DNA of 64,000 nt, from assembly GCA_049472395.1 (NCBI GenBank), contig JBLIRR010000019.1, positions 1 through 64,000 on the forward strand, given 5' to 3'. The stretch is from JBLIRR01 sp049472395. GTDB taxonomy: Bacteria > SZUA-182 > DTGQ01 > JBLIRR01. The notes below the pieces were generated by a model. It saw only the letters and a list, made by a program, of their open reading frames with translations. It was not told the origin of the DNA and did no database searches. Both the position numbers and the translations under genes were made by a program. Below, piece by piece: positions 34,749 to 46,000 of the stretch; the stretch's first letter is position 1; each line of letters starts with the position of its first letter.

Positions 34749-35049
34749 TATTTATAACTTTTTCTTTCAAATGCAAGAATCTTACCACTAAAAAATCTTA
34801 TTTTTAAATTGGCATCCCCTTGCTCAATTGCGAGAGCATGATGAGCAATTCTCCATGTTATAAAAATAAGACCATGCAGCAGAAATTTTGGATTCATAAC
34901 ATAAGGCTCGCGAGGGGGACGCCTGACCCCAGGAGCCATATGATATTTGCCCAAAATTAGAATTAACGAAGGCGAGATAAGGTTATTGATTATAATAGTA
35001 ATTAAATGATAAAATTGGATATTGATATTTAGATAAGGGATACCCATAT
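34749..35049. repeat. Intergenic stretch with half-copy of the 57-bp element
   Basis: TGCCCAAAATTAGAATT (34948-34964) is the exact complement of the first half of the 57-bp element found before korA and tupA; the other half is replaced by unrelated GC-rich sequence. A minus-strand frame over 34748-35059 runs through it but has no family resemblance, so I do not call it a gene. Confidence 0.45.
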
Positions 35050-38000
35050 ATGCTTTCACATTCTACTGTTCTTGGAATTGACGTTGGCTCTGTATCGATC
35101 TGTGTTGCCCAAATGACTCTTCGAAAAGAGATAGTCCGCACTGCGTATGCGTCTCATCACGGAAACATATCCGAAAACCTTATTAAGATCTTGCATACAT
35201 TCGACTTTTCACATATATGCTCTATAGCAACTACATCTTCAACTCCTTCCATTATTAAAAAGAGAACCCAGTATGATAACCAAATATGCGTTATCACGGC
35301 AGCCAAGCATCTCTATACACAAATCGGATCGATTCTCATCGTGGGTGGTGAGAAATTCGGACTTATTCTTTTTGATGAACAGGGAAATTATCTCAACTTT
35401 AAAACGAACACCTCATGTGCTGCCGGTACCGGGAGTTTTTTGGACCAGCAGGCAGCCCGGCTGAATCTCAATGGGGTTGAAGAGCTTAGTGAGATCGCTT
35501 TCCGCAACAAAGGAAAAATTCCGAAGATTGCCTCGCGATGCGCGGTTTTTGCTAAAACTGATCTCATCAATGCCCAGCAAGAGGGCTATTTGATAGATGA
35601 AATTAGTGACGGGCTTTGTTATGGTCTAGCAAAAAATATCATCGACACAATATATAAGGGGAAAAAACTCACTGCACCGGTATTATTCTGCGGCGGGGTA
35701 TCAAAGAACAGGGCTGTTGTCCGTCATGTAAGCTCGCTCATCGGAATAGATCTCATTGTTGATGATATGTCCCATATATTCGGCGCTTTGGGGGCGGCAT
35801 TGAGTCTTATTGATGAAGGAGCCTCAGAGAAGCAAAGGGTGGAAAGGAATCCGTCGGATATTATACTGCACCGGAGAGAAGAAAAAAAATTCTATTACGA
35901 ACCTCTTACCTTAAAGCTTTCTGATTACCCTGATTTTACCGGTCTGGAAAAATATAACTTTCAGACGAGAGAAGGCAGATCCGTCGAAGTAGATATTTAC
36001 GAAAAACTGCAGAGTACTGCGCACTATAAGGCATATTGTGGGATTGATATTGGTTCGACAAGCACAAAGGCAGTGCTTACCGACAGTTCTAATGTGGTGC
36101 TTGCCGGATTTTATACAAGAACTGCGGGAAGCCCATTAAGTGCGGTCCGGGCCCTCTTTGAAGCTATAGATGATATAATTCAGAGGAAACATATCGTTAT
36201 CACCATTATTGGAGCGGGGACCACGGGGTCCGGGAGAAAATTCATAGGAAAAATTATCGGTGCAGATAGCATAATAGATGAGATTACCGCTCACGCACGG
36301 GCAGCCTATGAACTTAATCCGGATGTTGACACTATTTTCGAGATTGGAGGACAGGATGCCAAGTTCACCACATTAAAGAATGGTGTGGTAACCTGTTCTA
36401 TTATGAATAATGTATGCGCTGCGGGCACCGGGAGCTTTATCGAGGAGCAGGCCCAGAAGTTAGGGGTATCCCTTACCGACTACTCGGGCCGGACAGAACA
36501 TGTAAGGGCCCCTATTACAAGTGACAGATGCACTGTGTTTATGGAGAGGGACATCAACCATTACCTCAGTGAGGGATATTCCATAAATGAATTGCTCACA
36601 TCAGTGCTTCATTCGGTAAGGGAAAACTATTTTATGAAAGTGGCTGTTGAAAGCGGTATTGGAGATATTATCGCATTTCAAGGAGCTACCGCAAAGAATA
36701 AAGCCCTCGTTGCCGCATTTGAACAAAAGCTTGGAAAACCGATATATGTATCTAAATACTGCCATTTGACAGGTGCACTGGGAGTTACCCTCATCCTTGC
36801 TGAGGAGGGCATTTCACATACCTGCTTCAGGGGTATAGATATCTATAAAAATGATATACCTCTGCGCTCCGAAGTCTGCGATATATGTACGAATCATTGT
36901 AAAATCACTGTCGCTGATATAAAAGGGGAGAGGGTCACGTATGGATTTCTCTGTGGCAGGGATTATGATACAAAGAAACATATCAATAAAAATAAAGCTG
37001 GTTTTGATCTGATAAGTGAGAGAAAAAAGGTATCTTCATTCAAATTGACAAAGAGATTTCGAGAAAACGGCACCATTGGAATCCCCACTGCCCTTTATTT
37101 GTTTGAGGATTTGCAGTTTTGGCGGTATTTTTTTAATTTACTTTCTCTTAAAACAGTGACGAGTGAAGAGTATCTTGATTCGGTGAAAGAAGGGAAAAAT
37201 ATCACTGGTGCGGAATTTTGCGCACCCATATCATCAATGCACGGTCATGCGCATTACCTTTTGGGAAAAGCAGATTATATATTTCTGCCATTCTATCTCG
37301 AGAATAAGAGAAAAGAAAAAGGAGTGAGGAGACATTACTGTTATTATACCCAATTTATCCCTACTCTCGTATCTGCCATTGGGAATGGAGATAAGGGCAC
37401 GTTCCTTATGCCGATTGTGAAGTATCTATACGTGAGCTATCATACCAAATTTCAGCTTTATAAAATGTTGAAATCTATTACGACAACTACTATCAGTTTC
37501 TTTGAGGTTTCCACAGCCTATGAAAAAGCATTTGAATTCAAGAATCAATGCATACAACGATTACAAACTCTCTATCAAAGTCAACTGAAAAAGAGTAATG
37601 ATATAAGTGTCATGTTTATTGGCAGGCCCTATACAATACTCTGTCCTTCTTTGAATAATGGGATACCAGATATTTTTTCTTCGCTGGGAGTCAAGACCTT
37701 TTATCAGGATATGCTCTCCTATTCGGAAGAGGACGTCGCCTCAATCAAGTCCCTTCTTGATCAATTCCACTGGAACTATGCTTCAAAAATACTAGAGGCC
37801 ACAGAGATCGTTGCAAAGACCCATAGTGTGTATCCCGTTCTCATAACGTCTTTCAAATGTTCCCCGGATTCATTTGTCATAGATCATTTCAAAAAAATTA
37901 TGGAATCACATGAAAAGCCCTACCTTATACTTCAACTGGATCAATATGATTCAAGGGTAGGGTATGAGACAAGAATTGAAGCAGCTATTAGGGCATTTAG

Positions 38001-39285
38001 AAACCATGCCACATCAAAAAGGATAAGAAGGCCTGTGACGTATCACTCGATAAATTTCTCATTCAAGGGGGAATTAACGGCAAAAACAATAGTCTTGCCG
38101 AACTGGGATAATATAACCTGCAACTTCCTTGTTGCGAATTTAAGGCGGGAAGGATTTGATGCACGGCTACTTGAAGAGAACTCGGTTACGATTCAAAAAA
38201 GTCTCAGATATAATCAGGGTCAATGCATTCCCCTTAGTATCATTGCGCAGGAATATATCGAGTGCATAGAGAAAAACAATCTTGATCCGGCGAAAACAGT
38301 CCTGTGGATCGGCCATTCAAATATTTCCTGCAATATTAAACTCTATCCTCATTATATAAAGAGTTTTTTAATCTCCTTTGGGAAGGGTATGGAAAATGCG
38401 GGAGTGTATACCGGGCCCATATCGTTTTTAGATATTTCTGTGACCGCTGCTATCAACGCCTATTTTGCGTTTATGTTCGGAGGATTGGTGCGAAAGCTCG
38501 GGTGCAAAAAAAGGCCCTATGAGAATGAAAAAGGAATCACCGATAGCGTTATTAAAAAAAGTATTGATATTTTGTCGCAGGGCTTTCTCGGAAATCGATC
38601 AAAAGAGGATGTCCTTGCTGAAGTGATATCATATTTCGAAAAGATTGTGACCACGGAAGAGAAACGGCCCAAGGTAGCTATTTTCGGGGACATATATGTT
38701 CGAGACAATGAGGTCATTAATCAAGATCTTATACATTTTATTGAAGACAATGGCGGGGAGGTGATCACCACGCCCTATAACAACTATGCAAAAATGATTG
38801 CCCGTTTGTATTTCAGAAAATGGTTTACCGAAGGCAAATATCTTGAGGTTATTATATCAAAGACCTTGCTCGCAACAGTCATGAGAATGGAAAAAGCATA
38901 CTATAAATATTTTGAAAAAGTTTTACATGAACCAGATTTCAAATTCGATCAATCACCAGAGACGATACTATCAAAATATAATATTATTTTGGAACATACG
39001 GGTGAATCAATGGATAATATATTGAAAATATTCTATATAAAACAGCACTATCCGGATATATCATTGTTTGTGCAAACAAGCCCCTCATTTTGCTGCCCCT
39101 CTCTTATTACTGAGGCAATGTCACAAGAAATAGAAAAAATTACAGGTATCCCGGTAGTGACTATAACCTATGATGGTACAGGTGGAAATAAAAATAATAC
39201 GATCATTCCCTATCTCAAGTATCCACGAAATATCGACTCCCTGGTCTCGCCTTCTGATAATTATCTATGCCCCATAAAAGCATAG
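35050..39285 (+). CDS. Double BadF/BcrA-type activase with DUF2229 and HgdB-like C-terminus
   Basis: This 1411-residue protein has two ASKHA ATPase domains of the 2-hydroxyacyl-CoA dehydratase/benzoyl-CoA reductase activase type: residues about 7-255 (VLGIDVGSVSICV; SCAAGTGSF with C123; SRCAVF with C164) and about 328-590 (YCGIDIGSTSTKAVL; VCAAGTGSF with C456; DRCTVF with C494). In single-domain activases these two cysteines hold one [4Fe-4S] between two subunits, so here the cluster could form within one chain. From about 615 (EVCDICTNHCKITV) a DUF2229 region follows, then an HgdB-like region to the end. Such proteins use ATP to push electrons to low potential for a partner reductase. The partner and substrate are not visible nearby. 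Confidence 0.85.
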   Translation: MLSHSTVLGIDVGSVSICVAQMTLRKEIVRTAYASHHGNISENLIKILHTFDFSHICSIATTSSTPSIIKKRTQYDNQICVITAAKHLYTQIGSILIVGGEKFGLILFDEQGNYLNFKTNTSCAAGTGSFLDQQAARLNLNGVEELSEIAFRNKGKIPKIASRCAVFAKTDLINAQQEGYLIDEISDGLCYGLAKNIIDTIYKGKKLTAPVLFCGGVSKNRAVVRHVSSLIGIDLIVDDMSHIFGALGAALSLIDEGASEKQRVERNPSDIILHRREEKKFYYEPLTLKLSDYPDFTGLEKYNFQTREGRSVEVDIYEKLQSTAHYKAYCGIDIGSTSTKAVLTDSSNVVLAGFYTRTAGSPLSAVRALFEAIDDIIQRKHIVITIIGAGTTGSGRKFIGKIIGADSIIDEITAHARAAYELNPDVDTIFEIGGQDAKFTTLKNGVVTCSIMNNVCAAGTGSFIEEQAQKLGVSLTDYSGRTEHVRAPITSDRCTVFMERDINHYLSEGYSINELLTSVLHSVRENYFMKVAVESGIGDIIAFQGATAKNKALVAAFEQKLGKPIYVSKYCHLTGALGVTLILAEEGISHTCFRGIDIYKNDIPLRSEVCDICTNHCKITVADIKGERVTYGFLCGRDYDTKKHINKNKAGFDLISERKKVSSFKLTKRFRENGTIGIPTALYLFEDLQFWRYFFNLLSLKTVTSEEYLDSVKEGKNITGAEFCAPISSMHGHAHYLLGKADYIFLPFYLENKRKEKGVRRHYCYYTQFIPTLVSAIGNGDKGTFLMPIVKYLYVSYHTKFQLYKMLKSITTTTISFFEVSTAYEKAFEFKNQCIQRLQTLYQSQLKKSNDISVMFIGRPYTILCPSLNNGIPDIFSSLGVKTFYQDMLSYSEEDVASIKSLLDQFHWNYASKILEATEIVAKTHSVYPVLITSFKCSPDSFVIDHFKKIMESHEKPYLILQLDQYDSRVGYETRIEAAIRAFRNHATSKRIRRPVTYHSINFSFKGELTAKTIVLPNWDNITCNFLVANLRREGFDARLLEENSVTIQKSLRYNQGQCIPLSIIAQEYIECIEKNNLDPAKTVLWIGHSNISCNIKLYPHYIKSFLISFGKGMENAGVYTGPISFLDISVTAAINAYFAFMFGGLVRKLGCKKRPYENEKGITDSVIKKSIDILSQGFLGNRSKEDVLAEVISYFEKIVTTEEKRPKVAIFGDIYVRDNEVINQDLIHFIEDNGGEVITTPYNNYAKMIARLYFRKWFTEGKYLEVIISKTLLATVMRMEKAYYKYFEKVLHEPDFKFDQSPETILSKYNIILEHTGESMDNILKIFYIKQHYPDISLFVQTSPSFCCPSLITEAMSQEIEKITGIPVVTITYDGTGGNKNNTIIPYLKYPRNIDSLVSPSDNYLCPIKA

Positions 39286-39294
39286 ATACTGTGA

Positions 39295-39370
39295 GTTGTC
39301 AAAACTCCATCTGGCTGCACAATGAACTTCAATTGAGGGAATCTTCGAGAATTTATCGATGAAAAGTAAA
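39295..39370 (+). repeat. 76-bp direct repeat, copy 1
   Basis: The segment begins GTTGTCAAAACTCCATCTGG and ends GATGAAAAGTAAA. Copy 2 at 41793-41868 differs by two bases by eye. The rest of the 309-bp gap 39286-39594 holds only spacer. The pair brackets 2.4 kb with the next two genes and a flavodoxin fragment. Confidence 0.8.
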
Positions 39371-39594
39371 GTCAATATAATTTATCACCAAAATATGGCG
39401 CCAGTGCGCACTATTTTGTGGCATCTTTTTCTATAGTGGGCTTCCATTACATATAAAATCCATTCAGAATCAATAACTTGTCAATTAGCAATGCTCAATT
39501 AGGGATTGGCAAATGTATTGCATCTTTCATGCGTATATTTGAAAAGAGAGCATAAAGAAATGAGGATTATATAGGTTAAGGAGGTAAAAAGAAA

Positions 39595-40842
39595 ATGCTA
39601 TACATAGGCATAGTTTTAATAGTGAGTTCGATATCTTTCATAGGTATTGCAGTATCATTTGCCAGTTATTATACTCATCATAATAAGGTGATTAAACGAT
39701 TTGAGAGGAAAGGAAATAAGATACTGACCTTGTCTATAATAGATGATTTATGTAAAGAAGAAGATGAGGATTGCCGAAGTGTTATGAAAATTTTTCATTC
39801 TGCAATTGTCAATCATACATCCGTTGATAATATTCGCTATTATACAAAATACCCATATTCAATCTTTAGTTCTTTTATAGATCATGATGGGCATCGAAGG
39901 GCCCTTATTGCTAAAAGAATCGGCGAGCTTGTTCAGAAGGATAAATTGCTTGATGATGAGGTGGTTCTCGCGGTCAGTGTCCTCAAGCAGCTGACCAATT
40001 CTAGTCGAGAATATTCTTACACTCAGCTTATTGCCTGGAATAGCTTATCAAAAATAGATTGTTATAAAAAACCTTTATTCGACATACATATTAAAAAGAA
40101 AGAGCTTCTCAAGAGTTTGGCAAGAAAAGGGGCCGGAAGTATTGGAGCCCAAAAATTTGTGTTTAATGCGCTCGAAAAAAAAGAGATGCATGCCGATAGC
40201 TTAGAGAAAGATATAAAGGATTTTATTCATTATATTTTTAACATCGATAATTTCACGGTAAAGGCTCTTCTCTATTATAATATTCAAAGGTCATCCTTAC
40301 TTAGGAAAGAAAAAAAGGAGCAGCTTTTAGAGGGGATAAAGATCCCAAAGCGCCTAGATAATTTTATAAAGGACTTTGATTATTTTTCGTATGGATTTAA
40401 AAGAGAAGAACTTATTATAGGATTAAAAAATATGGGGATCTGCGCTCCTCCTTATGTTAAGCATACGTCAGAGGGAAGAATTGCAGCTGTCTTAATCGAA
40501 GAATGTTTAATGGAAGTATGTATGCCCATTGCTATCTATTCTTATGATGACAGCAGAGTGAAAGACAAAGCTATTTACGAAAGTATCTCATTATTCGAAA
40601 GAGATGATCCACGAGTAAAAAATATGATTGGAGAACAATTTAAGGAAAATTTATTTCTGGAGGGAGAACTGTCTTTTAAAAAGAGAAAAGAGTATGAAAA
40701 TGAAAAAAGCTATAAAAATAATGATCAGATTAGAGAAGGTCTTGCCTGTCTTGAAGGTGAGCTAAAAAAAATGGCCAATCTAATGAGTAATCCAAAGAAA
40801 AAAGCCCGCCAGAAAGTATGGAGTTTCATAGGAAATAGATAA
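39595..40842 (+). CDS. Membrane-anchored hypothetical protein
   Basis: Not recognised. One N-terminal transmembrane helix (residues about 3-25, GIVLIVSSISFIGIAVSFAS) is followed by a long, charged, mainly helical cytoplasmic-type region of about 390 residues with repeated short helices (possible HEAT-like solenoid; inference). AAGGAGG precedes the ATG. It is flanked by the 76-bp direct repeats with the HAMP-type gene, and its AT content is higher than that of the neighbouring activase. Confidence 0.7.
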   Translation: MLYIGIVLIVSSISFIGIAVSFASYYTHHNKVIKRFERKGNKILTLSIIDDLCKEEDEDCRSVMKIFHSAIVNHTSVDNIRYYTKYPYSIFSSFIDHDGHRRALIAKRIGELVQKDKLLDDEVVLAVSVLKQLTNSSREYSYTQLIAWNSLSKIDCYKKPLFDIHIKKKELLKSLARKGAGSIGAQKFVFNALEKKEMHADSLEKDIKDFIHYIFNIDNFTVKALLYYNIQRSSLLRKEKKEQLLEGIKIPKRLDNFIKDFDYFSYGFKREELIIGLKNMGICAPPYVKHTSEGRIAAVLIEECLMEVCMPIAIYSYDDSRVKDKAIYESISLFERDDPRVKNMIGEQFKENLFLEGELSFKKRKEYENEKSYKNNDQIREGLACLEGELKKMANLMSNPKKKARQKVWSFIGNR

Positions 40843-41062
40843 TAATGTTGATTCATCGTTTTTCGACTACTAATTTCAAGTTAGATTTTACAACAGAATG
40901 AATAGGAAATGAGTCAACTTCTGTATATTATAGGTAAGTATTCTGTTCTTTTTACAAATTAATATTGAATATTATTAATAAATTACCGAGATATTATATA
41001 TAATTACTAATTATTTAATGATACATTTTATCACTATACATTTAATCTAAAAGGAGCTGTTT

Positions 41063-41560
41063 ATGAAAAGAAGAAGAAGAAGAGTCCATATTATCGTTAT
41101 TCCAAAAATACAATTGCGCGTGTTTTCCCTTATTCTTGCGACAACAATTATACCAATTGGATTATTATATTTCGTGCACAAATTTTTTGTACACTTTTAT
41201 GTACAAGAATTCATGTTAGGGAATCCAGAGTTTGTGCAGTTAGTTGAAATAATCGATGGTATACATTTACAGACGTTTTTGGCCATAATCGCTATTATGT
41301 TGGCTCTAGGCTATTTACAAACTTTATTTTTGCACAAAATTATCGGACCATTATATCGTATTGAAACGGATTTAAAGGAGATGCTCAAGAACAATGATTT
41401 TTCAAGAAAAATTCGAATACGCCCCGATGATCTGATCCATTCATTTAACGACACTCTTAATTTGCTACTTGAAAGACTTAACAAGGCATCTATACCACCT
41501 GATAAAGAGGATGTATTGAAAGAAAAAAATATACATGATGAACAATTGATTTATAAATAA
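41063..41560 (+). CDS. Small HAMP-domain membrane protein
   Basis: The 165-residue protein starts with a very basic MKRRRRRVH, then two transmembrane helices (about 20-42 and 70-95) and a HAMP-like linker at about 95-145 (IIGPLYRIETDLKEMLKNND). There is no output domain; it ends shortly after. AAAGGAG lies before the ATG. It may relay signals to a separate partner, perhaps the preceding membrane protein, or be a truncated receptor. Confidence 0.65.
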   Translation: MKRRRRRVHIIVIPKIQLRVFSLILATTIIPIGLLYFVHKFFVHFYVQEFMLGNPEFVQLVEIIDGIHLQTFLAIIAIMLALGYLQTLFLHKIIGPLYRIETDLKEMLKNNDFSRKIRIRPDDLIHSFNDTLNLLLERLNKASIPPDKEDVLKEKNIHDEQLIYK

Positions 41561-41576
41561 TACCTCTTTACTAATT

Positions 41577-41792
41577 TTAGGATGTTACTATGGCGTCAAA
41601 TCCGCCAACTTTATCTTTCAATTGGCCTCGAACCTTAACGCTTTTATCAAACATCTCTTTCACAGATGCAGCCATGGAGCCAAAATATACAGGTGAGCTT
41701 ACAATAATCGCATCTGCATTGACAAGATCATCATTGGTAGTCTCCTGAACACTTTTTACAATCACTTCTGTATTCTCTGTTTTCGCTTGTGG
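41577..41792 (-). pseudogene. Flavodoxin/NADPH-dependent FMN reductase fragment
   Basis: About 70 codons read QAKTENTEVIVKSVQETT, then DDLVNADAIIVSSPVYFGSM and AASVKEMFDKSVKVRG, the middle of a WrbA-like flavodoxin-fold oxidoreductase including the FMN-phosphate/isoalloxazine loop. The N-terminal FMN-binding loop and the C-terminus are missing. The 5' side ends exactly where the 76-bp repeat begins (41793), so the repeat or a linked rearrangement has cut it. Confidence 0.7.
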
Positions 41793-41868
41793 GTTGTCAA
41801 AACTCCATCTGGCTACAAAATGAACTTCAATTGAGGGAATCTTCGAGAATTTATCGATGAAAAGTAAA
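41793..41868 (+). repeat. 76-bp direct repeat, copy 2
   Basis: This is a near-identical copy of 39295-39370 in the same orientation, ending GATGAAAAGTAAA. It abuts the flavodoxin fragment. Confidence 0.8.
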
Positions 41869-41918
41869 AATTATATTAGTGCAAATCTATATAAGTCATT
41901 GATATTATTCTAGACGAA

Positions 41919-42545
41919 CATAAACCGTGCCAAGTAACACGATTAAATTATAAGTTATGCCTAAAATTGTCACAAAATTATTTTACCGTCAATCTCGGCG
42001 GAGAATATGCAGAGCAGCAAAAATCCTTCAGGGAAATGATATTTGTTTTATTTCTTGCCATTACCCTTGTCTATATGGTGATGACTGCCCAGTTTGAGTC
42101 ATTACTCGATCCGTTCATTGTTTTATTTTCTGTACCCCTTGCCTTAATCGGTGTCATTGTGACCTTGCTTATTACCAGCACTACCTTTAATGTCCAGGCA
42201 TTTATCGGCTCTATCATGTTGACCGGTATTGTGGTGAATAACGCTATCCTACTGGTGGATTATACCAATATCTTAAGAAGGGAACAGGGCTATCACTTGT
42301 ATGAGGCAATTATTACAGCCGGCAAGAGAAAGCTCCGTCCCATACTGATGACCACCTTAACGACAGTGCTTGGGCTCTTACCCCTTGCAATCGGGATCGG
42401 CGAGGGTTCCGAGATGCAGGTCCCCTTAGCAAGGACAGTCTGCGGCGGGCTTCTTTCCTCGACCTTTATCACCCTCATACTTATCCCTGTGCTCTATGCT
42501 GTTTTTGAATGCAGGGTAAAAATGAAACCCCCTGTCAAGGCTTAA
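41919..42545 (+). pseudogene. C-terminal fragment of an RND (AcrB-like) efflux transporter
   Basis: The open frame 41967-42545 encodes the last 190 or so residues of an inner-membrane HAE1-type RND pump: SFREMIFVLFLAITLVYMVM, AQFESLLDPFIVLFSVPLAL, TGIVVNNAILLVDYTNILRR and GKRKLRPILMTTLTT. A full pump has over 1000 residues, and no upstream part or membrane-fusion partner is present. The first 135 bp (41919-42053) recur at 57061-57194, so this end was copied or moved. Confidence 0.8.
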
Positions 42546-43014
42546 ATTACTATTCATAATGCACCTCCTGTGTCCTTCGCATCAAATTTATTTTTATCCC
42601 CTTCTATTTCCGTGGGGGGGGGGGAGCTCATACATAAAGAGAAATTACCGCATTACATAGGATTATTTGAGTTTGTGCATAATGTTAGGCGACGAGGTAA
42701 AGCTCTGTTAGCCTCTTTGCTAAATTTGCTTTTAAATTAACAACCTGGAATCTATAAAGAGCCAAATTTTTATAAAATAATTGTACTTTTCTCAATTTTT
42801 ATGTTTAGGCCGTCCAGGGTCAGAAAGGCAAATTCCTATGACCCGATAATTTAAGAAGGAAATATAAATGGAGATCGGATATCGTTTGCGGATTAATCGC
42901 GAGCGGAAAAAGTCTATTGAACGTATCATTGTGAAAATGGGAATTCCAAATCCACGATGTGTCGTTTAATTGACAAGAGAATAAAGGTGGAGTAGTAACT
43001 AAAGCACTGCTGGT
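42546..43014. other. Intergenic stretch with an 11-G run and a 33-codon frame
   Basis: An uninterrupted run of eleven G lies at 42614-42624. A short frame at 42868-42969 (MEIGYRLRINRERKKSIERI onwards, 33 residues) has GAAGGAAA before its ATG but no recognisable family; it is perhaps a fragment. Nothing else is seen. Confidence 0.4.
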
Positions 43015-46000
43015 TTAATGATTCAATGCGTTAAAAAAGCAGTTTCCCTTTTCATCGCTCGAACTATCATTAAGCAGTGGAGTTGGTGGCAAATTATTAT
43101 CAGGGGTATCAATAAGATCATCTTCTATCGAACCTGATTGATTACTCTCTTCGCCTGAATTATCTTCTTCTTGATTAGAATCTGTCTGCGCCAGATTTTG
43201 AGATTCGATACCCACTGCAAATATAGACATATGATCAAGCAATAATCCAAAGGTATAAGAAGTAAGCCCGGTTTCAGGTATACCGATCTGCCTGCTCAGA
43301 ATAGCCCCTCCTTTTTTGATCATTTTCTCAAATCTTATACCTTCAATACCGGCAAGAGAGATGTTTCCATCCGGCTCAATATAATAGATGGACGGATCTG
43401 AGGTGCTGTCAGGCATTGTAATGTCAATTCGGACAAAGATAGCTTGTTCTTCTCCAAAGATCAATTTGTGAGATGAGCTACCCATTGAAAATAGAATAGC
43501 ATTAGATCCTAACTCTTCGACAAGTTCCGGCGTAACAGGGATTTGGCGAGGCGGATCAACGATCCCCGTATAAGGCACATTATCTAAACCATCAGCGGCA
43601 TATAGGATTGCTGTGCCAGGATCAATGTCAACTTTTATTTTAGCTTTATTGACGATGACAGGATTGTCTGATTCAAACCCAGGGGTGGTAAGGGTTACAT
43701 GCACTGGCACTATTCCATTATCAGGCATATTTATGCTTCTGGTTGTGGTTGCAGTTCCTGTGACATTATTAAGATCTAAAATATTAGAAATCTCAAATTG
43801 AGCGCTGCTTATACTGTTAAAACCATGGGGTGTATGGACCTGAATATAGTAAAAGCCCTCTGTTAGATTAGAGAGATCAACTGGAGCAAGAATAGTAGTA
43901 TCATTCGTGGGCGATCCTATATCCTTGGAGTAAACAACCTCTTGATCAATTGTAACAAAGGTGATAGCTGTTGCGCCGGTAAAATTCTTTCCTTCAAGCT
44001 CTATATTAATAATTTGTGGGAATGAAACATCGGGTGTTATCTTATTTACTTCAGGAACAGAATGAGAAGGATCAGTGATTGTGTATAGTTGTTCGCTTAA
44101 TTCAGAGGTGCCGTTGATATTAATGACTCTCAGGTTATAAGCTCCGGTAGGTGCCCCGATAGGTACATCTACTATGATTTTTGTTTCATTGGCCGATGTA
44201 CTAATTATCTCAAAGGTTAGCATAAACAAATCAGTTGAGCTTATAAATAAAATTTTATTATTCTTACCGATTATAAAATTTTCACCTGAAATTACAAGCT
44301 CTCGTTCTCTGCTATTGTCCCCTGTTCTGCCTCCTTCTGCTAATTCGACAGTGAGAATTTGTGGGAGAATATTTGATGTCATTAAAGTTGCTATATTACT
44401 TATATTGGAGAAATTTCCTGCCTCGTCTATTGATTTAACTCCGAAATAGTATCTCGTATCAGGTAAAAGTCCTCTTGTTAGAAAAGCTTCAGTATACCCC
44501 GCCGGACCAGGAATCTTATCGCAAAATAAATTAATAGCATTATTTAAATTTTCTTCTTTAATATCTTGTTCAGAATACCAGATTTGATAACCCTTAAGCC
44601 CATTCTCCACAACCTGCCATGATAACTCGATTGCAGTTGAGGGTGGAGCCCCATATTCAGCATTAAGAGTTGTAATACCTTCAGGGGGAGTCAGATCCAG
44701 TGTCCAATTATACTTTGTTGCATTATCGATCGTTTCGCCGATGAAACCCTCACTGACAGGCCCGTCCTGCCAGATATCGTTATAGGGAGAATAAGCATTG
44801 ACATAAAGAATATTTTGCCCTTCTATTAGCATATCCTTGGTTAAATCTATTGTTTCCTCAATCGATTGTAAATTCCAGATTGTAGCATTGTTAATAGTGT
44901 ATTTATATTTATCAATGTTAACTCCATTTACAGAAATAGTGGCATAAATTTTATTTGTAATGCTTTCAGGAAGATTATCCAAAACAGCAGTGGGAATAGT
45001 TGTATCTATTGCCCAGATTATTGTGGTAGATTCAGCCTCTTCCTGCCAATTGCCTGCTGTATCTAATCCGATAACATCAATTGAGTGAGCCCCTTCGGCT
45101 AGATCGGTTTCCCGAATTGGCTTCGCCGCTGAAAATGCAGCGCTCCAATTATTATCGTCCAATTTATATTTATAATACTGAACATCTGTCCCAGCAACCT
45201 TTATATTTATCTCGGTGCTGCCAACCCTTCCTTCCGGATAATGAGAAACTAGAGCTACCGGTGGTGTCCTATCGATCTTCCAACTTATTACTGTGGCATT
45301 TTCCTCTTTTTGCCAGTTACCGGCGCTGTCTTTTCCAAGAATATATAATGTATGATCACCTTCACTTGTTAATGTAAAAGCAAAACTATCCTTCACATCT
45401 ATTTCATCACTCCAATCCTGATAATCTACTTTACTTCTATAGGAAATAACATCGATTCCGCCTATGGATACAGAGTATTGAGTGGTATTAATAATGCCGC
45501 CGGGAGTATTCATGATAACGGCAACCGGCGGTTCGTCATCAATAAGCTCCACTTCATCTATTTCACCGTCACAGTCATTGTCCAGGCCATCATACTCTTC
45601 CAAAGAAGGGAGGATTTCTCCGGTACAGGTTTCCCACATACCGGCATTACAGATTTGAGTGCCTCCTTTACATATGCCCACTCCTTCGGTCTTGAACGGG
45701 CCTGTATAGCACGACTGACTTAGGTTTTCATCTTTTTGTCCATTACAGTTATCATCTATGTTATTGCATAGTTCTATAGCACCCGGATAAATAGAGCTGT
45801 TGTTATTATCACAGTCTCCGTCGCTCACAAAGTACCCATCTCCGTCGTCATCAGTTTCACTTACTGATGTGGCCTGAGTCTCATTCGAATATCCCGAATT
45901 TCCTGAAGCATTATATGCCCTCACCCTATAGAAATAAGTAATACCGGGATTTAGTCCCATATCGATATAACTGCTTACATCAGAGCCCATTACAAATAAT

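Noticed and set aside
34748..35059. 103-codon minus-strand frame before the double activase
   Set aside because: It overlaps the activase start, passes through the half repeat, and shows no recognisable fold.
35050..39285. Hsp70/acetate kinase assignment for the double activase
   Set aside because: The ASKHA fold is shared, but CAAGTG with the later Cys and the DUF2229/HgdB-like extension are specific to CoA-dehydratase activases.
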